Of a stretch of 64,000 bases of DNA, positions 35,644 to 43,105 are shown piece after piece (position 1 is the stretch's first letter; each line of letters starts with the position of its first letter). This DNA comes from Pontimicrobium aquaticum (GTDB taxonomy: Bacteria; Bacteroidota; Bacteroidia; Flavobacteriales; Flavobacteriaceae). Location of the stretch: positions 310,001 through 374,000 of the forward strand of contig NZ_SUPL01000001.1 in assembly GCF_005047595.1 (NCBI RefSeq). Reading direction: 5' to 3'. The notes under the pieces were generated by a model. That model did not search any database, was not told the DNA's origin, and was given only the letters and a program-made list of their open reading frames with translations. A program made the position numbers and the translations under genes.

Positions 35644-36369
35644 TTATCTTTTTCTAAATAAACTTTTTAATTTCATTGAAATCACTCCAAATATTGCTTC
35701 AGAAATTATGCCACCACTCAATTTAGATTCGCCTTTTGTTCTATCGGTAAAAATTACCGGAACTTCAGTTATTTTAAATTTTTGTAAGTAGGTTTTGAAT
35801 TTCATTTCTATTTGAAATGCATAGCCTACAAATTTTATCTTATCTAAATTAATACTTTCTAGAACTTTTCGTTTGTAGCATACAAATCCAGCTGTGGTGT
35901 CGTGAATTTTCATTCCAGTAATTATCCTAACATACTTAGACGCTAGGTAAGATAGTAATACCCTAGACATTGGCCAATTAACTACATTAACGCCTTTTAC
36001 ATAACGTGAACCAATAGACATATCTGCACCATCTACATGACAGGCATTGTACAACCTAGATAAATCGTTGGGGTTATGCGAAAAATCGGCATCCATTTCA
36101 AAAATATAATCATACCCTTTATCTAAACACCATTTAAATCCGTGAATATAAGCTGTACCCAAACCCGACTTTTCCTTACGAACTTCTAAAAACAATTTAT
36201 CTTTAAACTCGTTTTGTAATTCTTTTACCTTTAATGCGGTTAAATCTGGTGAATTATCGTCAACCACTAAAATATGAAATTGCTTTTCTAAAGAAAATGT
36301 CGCTCTAATAATGGCTTCAATATTCTCAATTTCGTTAAAAGTTGGTATAATAACAATTGTGTCTTGCAT
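35644..36369 (-). CDS. polyprenyl-phosphate mannosyltransferase-like GT2 (Dpm1 type)
   Basis: A 241-residue GT-A glycosyltransferase that transfers a sugar from a nucleotide donor to polyprenyl phosphate. Motifs: IIPTFNEIENIEAII (nucleotide site), VVDDNSPDLT, and the metal motif MDADFSHNP. There is no C-terminal membrane domain, as in the soluble Dpm1 type. It is the first gene of the operon with pyrC and the DUF4296 lipoprotein. Confidence 0.9.
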   Translation of the reverse strand: MQDTIVIIPTFNEIENIEAIIRATFSLEKQFHILVVDDNSPDLTALKVKELQNEFKDKLFLEVRKEKSGLGTAYIHGFKWCLDKGYDYIFEMDADFSHNPNDLSRLYNACHVDGADMSIGSRYVKGVNVVNWPMSRVLLSYLASKYVRIITGMKIHDTTAGFVCYKRKVLESINLDKIKFVGYAFQIEMKFKTYLQKFKITEVPVIFTDRTKGESKLSGGIISEAIFGVISMKLKSLFRKR

Positions 36370-36386
36370 TAAAAAAGTAATTTTAG

Positions 36387-36394
36387 CAAAAGTA
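36387..36394 (-). promoter_or_regulatory. -7 element of the Dpm1-like/pyrC operon
   Basis: Reads TACTTTTG on the - strand, a TAnnTTTG match 17 bp before the first start codon. -33 box unclear. Confidence 0.45.
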
Positions 36395-36445
36395 AGTTTT
36401 TTAATGCATTAATTTTATAGAAATATTCTTCATAATTTAGCAATT

Positions 36446-37093
36446 ATGTTACGCGAAATAATCTCAAACGAGTGGTACACAATTCTTTTTGTTTTATGCC
36501 TATCAATTTTGGCATTTGCAAAATATGCCTTTACTATTAGGTTTAATGACTTTTTATTACTTGTTGGCAACTCTAAATATTTAAAAATTTATGCTAGAGA
36601 GCAAAAGTTTATTGACCAATTTGATGCTTTGCTTTTTATAAATTTCGTCATTTCAATATCATTATTTTCTTTCTTAGGATACACCACTTTTATAGACAAT
36701 ATTGAATTTAATATAGCTTTATTTTTTAAGATTTTATTTGGTGTTGGAGCCATTATACTTATTAAGGTCTTAATTGAACGACTTATTGGAAGCCTTTTTG
36801 AAATAGATACGCTTATAGATTCTTATCTTTTTCAAAAAACTAATTATAAAAATTTTATTGGATTACTGTTATTTCCATTAAATATATTATTAGTTTTTAC
36901 TGTAACCTTAAACCATACTGTTTTTTATATAGCTATCGGGTTATTGTTTCTAATAAACTTCATTGGCTTTATTACATCTATTAAAACGCATCAAAAAACA
37001 ATAATAAATAACATTTTCTATTTTATTTTGTATCTTTGCGCACTTGAAATTGCACCTTATGTGATTTTATATAAACTGTTATTAAATAGTTAA
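36446..37093 (+). CDS. DUF4271 membrane protein
   Basis: A 215-residue integral membrane protein with about six hydrophobic segments and the short motif YAREQKFIDQFD between helices 1 and 2, typical of the Bacteroidetes family DUF4271. Function unknown. It precedes hemD by 25 bp on the same strand, an arrangement I recall as conserved in this phylum. Confidence 0.82.
   Translation: MLREIISNEWYTILFVLCLSILAFAKYAFTIRFNDFLLLVGNSKYLKIYAREQKFIDQFDALLFINFVISISLFSFLGYTTFIDNIEFNIALFFKILFGVGAIILIKVLIERLIGSLFEIDTLIDSYLFQKTNYKNFIGLLLFPLNILLVFTVTLNHTVFYIAIGLLFLINFIGFITSIKTHQKTIINNIFYFILYLCALEIAPYVILYKLLLNS
37031..37038 (+). promoter_or_regulatory. possible internal -7 element for hemD
   Basis: TATCTTTG lies inside the 3' end of the DUF4271 gene, 80 bp before hemD, with GCG just downstream as at the rpsP promoter. 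No good -33 box, so this is tentative. Confidence 0.3.
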
Positions 37094-37118
37094 TTAAGAG
37101 TAAAAGCTAAGTCAACCT

Positions 37119-37865
37119 ATGAAAGTGAAAACAATTTTGGTTTCCCAACCAGAGCCTAAAGTAGAAAATTCTCCTTATTTTGATTTACAAGAAAAGCAAC
37201 GAGTTAAAATTGATTTCAGACCTTTTATACATGTTGAAGGCGTTTCTGCAAAAGAAATAAGATTACAGAAAGTTGATCTTAGTAATTATACTGCTATTAT
37301 TTTAACAAGTAGAAATGCTGTAGATCACTTTTTTAGAGTTGCCGATGAGATGCGCTTTAAAGTACCTGATACCATGAAGTATTTTTGCCAATCAGAGGCT
37401 GTTGCCTACTATTTGCAAAAGTACGTTGTCTATAGAAAACGAAAGATTTATGTTGGAAAACGAAATTTCTCAGACTTATCACCTCTAATTAAAAAATACA
37501 AAGACGAAAAATTCTTACTTCCAACAACTGATAAGCTTAAACCTCAGGTTCCTGAAACATTAAACGATTTGGGTGTTAATTGGAAACAAGCTACTTTTTA
37601 CAAAACTGTAATTAGTGATTTATCTGATTTAGAAAACGTATTTTACGATGTATTAGTATTTTTTAGTCCATCTGGTATAGAGTCGTTATTTCACAACTTT
37701 CCTAATTTTAAACAAAATAATACACGAATTGCTGTTTTTGGCAATACAACCATTAAAGCAGTTGAAGATAAAGGGTTACGAGTTGATATAGCTGCGCCTA
37801 CTCCTGAAACGCCATCAATGACAATGGCTTTAGAAAAATACATACAAACTGTTAACAAAAAATAA
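37119..37865 (+). CDS. hemD: uroporphyrinogen-III synthase
   Basis: This 248-residue cytoplasmic enzyme cyclises hydroxymethylbilane to uroporphyrinogen III for heme and siroheme. The family is divergent, but the two-domain pattern is clear: ILTSRNAVDHFFRVADE near 64-80, and VLVFFSPSGIESLFHNF with IAVFGNTTIKAVED in the second domain. It follows DUF4271 and ends in a strong terminator. Confidence 0.9.
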   Translation: MKVKTILVSQPEPKVENSPYFDLQEKQRVKIDFRPFIHVEGVSAKEIRLQKVDLSNYTAIILTSRNAVDHFFRVADEMRFKVPDTMKYFCQSEAVAYYLQKYVVYRKRKIYVGKRNFSDLSPLIKKYKDEKFLLPTTDKLKPQVPETLNDLGVNWKQATFYKTVISDLSDLENVFYDVLVFFSPSGIESLFHNFPNFKQNNTRIAVFGNTTIKAVEDKGLRVDIAAPTPETPSMTMALEKYIQTVNKK

Positions 37866-37887
37866 GTTACCTGTTTTTAAATAACAT

Positions 37888-37922
37888 AAAAAAGCGTGAT
37901 TCTTCCGAATCACGCTTTTTTA
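37888..37922. terminator. bidirectional terminator between hemD and pckA
   Basis: AAAAAGCGTGATTC and GAATCACGCTTTTT pair perfectly around a TTCC loop, with A6 and T6 tracts on either side. It lies between convergent genes and can serve both. Confidence 0.92.
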
Positions 37923-37943
37923 TTATTTGGACTACAAAATGTT

Positions 37944-39554
37944 CTATCTCACTTTTGGAGCTCCAGCCATAATGTCGTCATTAGCATAATCTTCAAACTT
38001 TTTAAAGTTTTCTTTAAAAGAGTTTGCTAGTTTATCTGCCATGTTATAATAACCTTCATCATTATTCCACATAGTTCTCGGACTTAAAACCTCATCTGGC
38101 ACATTAGGACATGTTCTTGGTTGTTGAACACCAAAAACAGAATGAACATGATAATTTTCTTTATTAGCAGCTTCTAATTCTCCATTCATTGCTGCTGTAA
38201 TCATAGCTCTTGTGTATTTGAGTTTCATTCTCGTACCAACACCATAAGGACCTCCTGTCCAACCTGTATTAACTAGCCATACATTTACACCAGCTTCCTG
38301 CATTTTTTTACTGAGCATTTCGGCGTATTTTGTTGGATGTAGTGGCATAAATGGTGCTCCAAAACAAGCTGAAAAACTTGGTAAAGGTTCATCTATACCT
38401 GCTTCAGTTCCTGCTACTTTTGCAGTATATCCAGAAATAAAATGATACGCTGCTTGACCTGGTGTTAGTTTTGAAATTGGAGGTAAAACTCCAAAAGCAT
38501 CTGCGGTTAAAAAGAATATATTTTTTGGGTTCTTACCAATTGATGGTTTTTGAATATTATCAATGTGGTAAATTGGATAGCTAACTCTTGTATTTTGAGT
38601 GATAGTGGTGTTCTCGAAATCTACCACACCATTTTCATCCATGATCACGTTTTCAAGAATTGCTCCTCTTTTAATAGCACGATAAATGTCTGGTTCCTTT
38701 TCTTCTGTTAAATCAATAACTTTTGCGTAGCAGCCTCCTTCAAAGTTAAACACTGTATTTTCGTTGGTCCAACCATGTTCGTCATCGCCTATTAATTTTC
38801 TTTCAGGGTCAGCAGATAGGGTTGTTTTTCCAGTTCCAGATAACCCGAAGAAAATAGCAGTATCACCATCTTTACCAACATTTGCACTACAGTGCATTGG
38901 CAATGTGTTTTTAAATACTGGTAATACAAAGTTTAGAGCAGAAAAAATGCCTTTTTTAATTTCACCTGTATAACCTGTTCCACCTATAATTGCTGTTTTT
39001 CTAGTAAAGTCTAAAATTGCAAAATTATGTTGACGTGTTCCATCTATTTCAGGATCAGCCATAAAACCTGGTGCGTTTATGACAGTCCATTCAGGTTCAA
39101 AAGATTTTAATTGTTTTTCAGTAGGGCGTAAAAACATGTTATAAGCAAACATATTGCTCCAAGGGTATTCATTTATGACACGAATATTTGTATAGTAATT
39201 TTCATCAGCACATGCGTAGCAGTCTCTAACAAAAACTTCTTTTTCTGATAAATAATTAGTTACTTTATCATACAATTTTTGAAATGCATCACTTTCAAAC
39301 GGAATATTAATGCTTCCCCACCAAACTCTATCTTTAGTAATATCATCTTTTACTATAAAACGATCTTTTGGAGAACGTCCTGTAAATTCACCAGTATTTA
39401 TAGCTAAAGCTCCCGATGATGCCTCAACGCCTAAGCCTTTTGCTATTGTGATGTCATGAAGTTGATCTGGTGTTAGTTGGTAATTTACTTTTGCATTTTT
39501 GATCCCGTATGTTTCTAACGAAATCGTTTTCGAAGTATGGGTGTTTTCCACCAT
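37944..39554 (-). CDS. pckA: phosphoenolpyruvate carboxykinase (ATP)
   Basis: This 536-residue gluconeogenic enzyme converts oxaloacetate plus ATP to PEP. It shows the substrate motif TGRSPKDRF, the kinase-1a P-loop FGLSGTGKTTL, the metal motif LIGDDEHGW and the adenine-binding C-terminal NTGWTGGPYG. Length is typical. It has its own promoter and shares a terminator with hemD. Confidence 0.97.
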   Translation of the reverse strand: MVENTHTSKTISLETYGIKNAKVNYQLTPDQLHDITIAKGLGVEASSGALAINTGEFTGRSPKDRFIVKDDITKDRVWWGSINIPFESDAFQKLYDKVTNYLSEKEVFVRDCYACADENYYTNIRVINEYPWSNMFAYNMFLRPTEKQLKSFEPEWTVINAPGFMADPEIDGTRQHNFAILDFTRKTAIIGGTGYTGEIKKGIFSALNFVLPVFKNTLPMHCSANVGKDGDTAIFFGLSGTGKTTLSADPERKLIGDDEHGWTNENTVFNFEGGCYAKVIDLTEEKEPDIYRAIKRGAILENVIMDENGVVDFENTTITQNTRVSYPIYHIDNIQKPSIGKNPKNIFFLTADAFGVLPPISKLTPGQAAYHFISGYTAKVAGTEAGIDEPLPSFSACFGAPFMPLHPTKYAEMLSKKMQEAGVNVWLVNTGWTGGPYGVGTRMKLKYTRAMITAAMNGELEAANKENYHVHSVFGVQQPRTCPNVPDEVLSPRTMWNNDEGYYNMADKLANSFKENFKKFEDYANDDIMAGAPKVR

Positions 39555-39577
39555 AATTTTGTGTGTTGTTTAGAGTA

Positions 39578-39585
39578 CAAAAATA
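39578..39585 (-). promoter_or_regulatory. -7 element of the pckA promoter
   Basis: Reads TATTTTTG on the - strand, 23 bp before the pckA ATG; matches TAnnTTTG. -33 box not clear. Confidence 0.5.
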
Positions 39586-39620
39586 TAAATTTTTATAAAA
39601 TCACGTTTTAAAACTCGATA

Positions 39621-40010
39621 TTATTCTTCTTTAAATTTTATAAAACTAATAAGCATAACTATCCAAGATAGAATTAATAATAAACCACCTATGGGAGTTA
39701 TAAAAGCTATCGATTTAAAATTAAATGATGTAAGTGTGTTTGTCGCTAGACCATAAATAGAGCCAGAAAACAGTAGTACACCTAAAACAACCAAATAAAG
39801 TATTCTTTTTTTTACAATTGCATTTAAATAAGTGGCGTTTGCTATAAATAAAAGTAATAAGGCATGATACATTTGGTATCTTACCCCAGTTTGAAACGTA
39901 TCTATTTCTTCAACCGAGAGTTTTTTTTCCAGTCCGTGTGCAGCGAAAGCGCCTAATATTACTGCTAACACACCTAAAATACTTGCTGAAATTACTATTT
40001 TTTTGTTCAT
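39621..40010 (-). CDS. DUF423 membrane protein
   Basis: A 129-residue protein with four hydrophobic segments and the family opening SASILGVLAVILGAFAAHGLEKKLS, followed by FQTGVRYQMYHALLLL, characteristic of DUF423. Small inner-membrane protein of unknown function, found in many bacteria. It is 66 bp upstream of pckA on the same strand but pckA has its own promoter element between them. Confidence 0.88.
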   Translation of the reverse strand: MNKKIVISASILGVLAVILGAFAAHGLEKKLSVEEIDTFQTGVRYQMYHALLLLFIANATYLNAIVKKRILYLVVLGVLLFSGSIYGLATNTLTSFNFKSIAFITPIGGLLLILSWIVMLISFIKFKEE

Positions 40011-40098
40011 ATTATTTATAAATTTTAAGTTTTAAAAACAATTTCATTTACTACATTCGTGAAACATTTAATTACAAAATTACTCATCTAATTTCATT

Positions 40099-41463
40099 AT
40101 GCGAAACATATTAGTTATAGGTTCTGGCAAATCAACATCTTACTTAATAAAATACTTTCTAGAAAAATCAGAATCAGAAAATCTGCATATTACTATTGGC
40201 GATATAAATATTGAAAACGCTAAAAAACTAATTAATAATCACCCAAATGCAAATGCCATAACCTTAGATGTTTTTGATAAAGGTTCTCGAAAAAAAGCGA
40301 TTGAAAATGCCGATATTGTTGTATCAATGCTTCCAGCACGTTTTCATATTGAAGTTGCAAAAGATTGTATTACTTACGGAACAAATATGGTAACTGCTTC
40401 CTATGTAAGTCCCGAAATGCAAGCCTTAGATTCGGCTGCTAAATCTAAAGACCTTGTTTTTATGAATGAAATTGGTGTAGATCCTGGAATAGATCATATG
40501 AGTGCTATGCAAGTGATTGATAAAATTCGTGATAAAGGCGGTGAAATTATACTATTTGAATCGTTTACTGGTGGACTTGTAGCACCTGAAAGCGATAACA
40601 ACCTATGGAATTATAAGTTTACATGGAACCCAAGAAATGTTGTGGTTGCTGGTCAAGGTGGTGCTGCTAAATTTTTACAAGAAGGCACTTATAAATACAT
40701 TCCGTACCACCGATTATTTAGACGCACAGAGTTTTTAGATGTTGATGGCTATGGCCGTTTTGAGGCTTATGCTAATCGCGACTCCTTAAAATACCAAAGT
40801 GCTTATGGACTAAACAATGCTAAAACGTTATATCGTGGCACTATGAGACGCGTTGGGTTTAGTCGTGCGTGGCAAATGTTTGTATTACTTGGAATGACTG
40901 ACGACAGCTATACTATTGATGATAGCGAAAACATGAGCTACCGTGATTTTATAAACGCTTTTTTACCGTACAGTCCAACCGACTCAGTAGAACTAAAATT
41001 TAGACATCAACTAAAAATAGATCAAGATGATATTGTTTGGGAAAAGTTAGAAGAATTAGATGTTTTTAACTCTAAAAAAATGGTGGGTCTTAAAAAAGCA
41101 ACGCCTGCCCAAATATTGCAAAAAATACTTATGGATAGCTGGACACTTGATAAAGAGGATAAAGACATGATAGTTATGTACCATAAATTTGGATATGAAT
41201 TAAAAGGAAAGAAATACCAAATAGATTCAACCATGGTATCTATAGGAGAGGATCAGACCTATACAGCCATGGCAAAAACCGTTGGTTTACCAGTAGCCAT
41301 TGCAACGCTTGCTATTTTGAACGGAAAAATAACCACCCCTGGTGTTCAAATTCCTATTTCGAAAGAAGTATATGAACCTATTTTAAAAGAATTAGAAACT
41401 TTTAATATTGCTTTTACCGAAAAAGAAGTGCCTTATTTAGGATACAATCCATTAACAACTTAA
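40099..41463 (+). CDS. saccharopine dehydrogenase (reductase) family protein
   Basis: This 454-residue NAD(P)-dependent enzyme has the N-terminal Rossmann motif ILVIGSGKSTSYLIKYF and the family segment NEIGVDPGIDHMSAMQVIDKI with GGLVAPESDNNLWNYKFTWNP, close to Lys9-type saccharopine dehydrogenases. It would interconvert saccharopine with glutamate plus aminoadipate semialdehyde in lysine breakdown. An Lrp/AsnC regulator follows 59 bp downstream and a glutaryl-CoA dehydrogenase lies elsewhere in the window, both fitting lysine catabolism. Confidence 0.9.
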   Translation: MRNILVIGSGKSTSYLIKYFLEKSESENLHITIGDINIENAKKLINNHPNANAITLDVFDKGSRKKAIENADIVVSMLPARFHIEVAKDCITYGTNMVTASYVSPEMQALDSAAKSKDLVFMNEIGVDPGIDHMSAMQVIDKIRDKGGEIILFESFTGGLVAPESDNNLWNYKFTWNPRNVVVAGQGGAAKFLQEGTYKYIPYHRLFRRTEFLDVDGYGRFEAYANRDSLKYQSAYGLNNAKTLYRGTMRRVGFSRAWQMFVLLGMTDDSYTIDDSENMSYRDFINAFLPYSPTDSVELKFRHQLKIDQDDIVWEKLEELDVFNSKKMVGLKKATPAQILQKILMDSWTLDKEDKDMIVMYHKFGYELKGKKYQIDSTMVSIGEDQTYTAMAKTVGLPVAIATLAILNGKITTPGVQIPISKEVYEPILKELETFNIAFTEKEVPYLGYNPLTT

Positions 41464-41522
41464 TCTTTCATTCTAATATACTTTTAGTACTTTTATGTTT
41501 AATTATGAAAGTATAGTAACAA

Positions 41523-41993
41523 ATGAAGTTTGTAAATCAAAACCTATATATAGATGGTATCGATAAAAAGATACTTCGTGCGTTAATGAATGATGCACGA
41601 ACTCCTGTTTTAGAAATTGCACGTCAGGTTGGTATTTCTGGTGCAGCCATTCACCAACGATTACGAAAATTGGAAAAATCTGGTTTGTTAGCAGGTTCAA
41701 AATTTATAATTAACCCAAAAGTATTAGGTTATACTACTATGGCTTTTGTTGGTGTATTTTTAGACAAAGCAATGAATAATCCTGATGCTGTAAGACAACT
41801 TAAAAAGATTCCTGAAGTATTAGAATGTCACTATACCACAGGAAACTGGAGTATTTTCGTTAAAATATTATGCAAGGATAATGCACACCTTATGCATGTA
41901 TTGAATACAGACATACAAACCATTTCTGGTGTTTCCAGAACTGAAACTTTCATTTCTCTAGACCAGCAAATTGACAGGCAAATCAATATATAA
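41523..41993 (+). CDS. Lrp/AsnC-family transcriptional regulator
   Basis: A 156-residue regulator with an N-terminal helix-turn-helix (IDKKILRALMNDARTPVLEIARQVGISGAAIHQRLRKLE) and a C-terminal ligand-binding RAM domain (MAFVGVFLDKA, VLECHYTTGNWSIFVKILCKD). Such proteins sense amino acids and form octamers. Position after saccharopine dehydrogenase suggests control of lysine degradation. Confidence 0.93.
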   Translation: MKFVNQNLYIDGIDKKILRALMNDARTPVLEIARQVGISGAAIHQRLRKLEKSGLLAGSKFIINPKVLGYTTMAFVGVFLDKAMNNPDAVRQLKKIPEVLECHYTTGNWSIFVKILCKDNAHLMHVLNTDIQTISGVSRTETFISLDQQIDRQINI

Positions 41994-41999
41994 CGTCAC

Positions 42000-42093
42000 T
42001 TCGAGTAATTTTTTGTAATACAAAAAATTGTATCGAGAAGGGCTAACAGATAACCCGTTCTCGATACAAAATTGTTCCACAATTTCACTCGAA
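42000..42093. repeat. nested palindromic intergenic repeat
   Basis: Outer arms TTCGAGT (42000-42006) and ACTCGAA (42087-42093) enclose AT-rich segments, and inner arms GTATCGAGAA (42030-42039) and TTCTCGATAC (42058-42067) enclose an 18-nt loop. It lies between two convergent genes. The end sequences match those of the repeat at 30315-30355. Confidence 0.65.
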
Positions 42094-42105
42094 CTAACTA
42101 GGGTC

Positions 42106-42138
42106 AAAAAAAGCCAGATAAAAATATCTGGCTTTAGT
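42106..42138 (-). terminator. terminator of the zinc peptidase gene
   Basis: AAAGCCAGATA/TATCTGGCTTT form an 11-bp stem with a 4-nt A loop; on the - strand it is followed by T5 and a weaker T-rich stretch. It begins about 20 bp after the peptidase stop. Confidence 0.82.
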
Positions 42139-42158
42139 TATATTATTTGAATCTTAGG

Positions 42159-42854
42159 TTAATCTCTTCCTCCAAACACTTGAAGTGCCCAGTACAACAA
42201 TGATGCTAAGGCACCAATAGCTGCAACTAAATACGTTCTAGCAGCCCACTTTAAAGCATCTTGTGCTGCATCATGTTCTTCTCTGGATACCATATGTTTA
42301 TTCTCTAACCAAACTAAAGCCCTGTTACTTGCATCATACTCCACAGGAAGCGTAATAAAACTGAATAACGTTGCAAAACCCATAAATACTAAACCAGCAA
42401 CTGCAACCCACCATCCTAGACCTAATCCTGTAGCGCCTCCTAAAACAAGACCACCAATAACTAGCCATTGTGACATTCCTGAAGTAATACTCACAATTGG
42501 CACTAAAGCCGAACGCATACCTAAAGCACTATACGCTTGTGCGTGTTGTACAGCGTGTCCACACTCGTGTGCTGCAACCGCTGCCGCTGCTGCATTTCGT
42601 TGATTATAAACCGATTCACTTAAGTTTACCGTTTTATTTTTTGGGTTATAATGGTCTGTTAGCTGTCCTGGAGTAGAAATCACTTCAACATCATAAATAC
42701 CATTATCTGCCAGCATTTTTTCGGCAATTTCCTTACCACTCATACCATTACGTAATTGTACTCTTGAGTACTTGGCAAATTTTTGTTTTAATTGATTACT
42801 CACTAACCAACTTACTAAAGCAATCGCTCCAATTAATATATAATATCCTATCAT
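42159..42854 (-). CDS. membrane zinc metallopeptidase (YugP-like)
   Basis: This 231-residue protein has an N-terminal membrane helix, the zinc motif HECGH (His96, Glu97, His100), and several C-terminal hydrophobic segments (about 120-170 and 205-225). It matches the YugP/DUF zinc-peptidase group of inner-membrane proteins with unknown substrates. It is monocistronic and has its own terminator. Confidence 0.88.
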   Translation of the reverse strand: MIGYYILIGAIALVSWLVSNQLKQKFAKYSRVQLRNGMSGKEIAEKMLADNGIYDVEVISTPGQLTDHYNPKNKTVNLSESVYNQRNAAAAAVAAHECGHAVQHAQAYSALGMRSALVPIVSITSGMSQWLVIGGLVLGGATGLGLGWWVAVAGLVFMGFATLFSFITLPVEYDASNRALVWLENKHMVSREEHDAAQDALKWAARTYLVAAIGALASLLYWALQVFGGRD

Positions 42855-42938
42855 TTTTTTATTTTTAGCATTGTAAATTTAGACAAAGTATAGCAAAAAA
42901 TAAGCCAAATTTTCGTTAAGAAATTTTGTCAGTATTAT

Positions 42939-43104
42939 TTTAAATTCCTTCCCTAAAAAGGAAAGGTGTCACGTAGTGACGGAAGGGTTATTTAACCACC
43001 TCGCCTTTCAGGTATTATAAAAACTGAAGGCACTCCTCCTTAAAAAGAAGGAGAGCGAATTCCTATTTAAAATATTACCACGTCACTTCATTCCTCGTAA
43101 TGAC
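42939..43104. repeat. composite intergenic repeat block between the zinc peptidase and leuS
   Basis: Several short palindromes are packed together: CCTTCC/GGAAAGG with an A-rich loop, GTCACGTAGTGAC, CTCCTCCTT/AAGGAG, and finally CACTTCATTCCTCGTAATGACG, which resembles the right arm of the repeat at 20584-20664. No gene is seen in this 250-bp gap. The block lies downstream of leuS and may end its transcript. Confidence 0.6.
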
Positions 43105-43105
43105 G

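Noticed and set aside
42000-43104. Possible insertion sequence in the 42-43 kb gaps
   Set aside because: Only palindromes are present; there is no transposase frame and a complete zinc peptidase gene lies between them.
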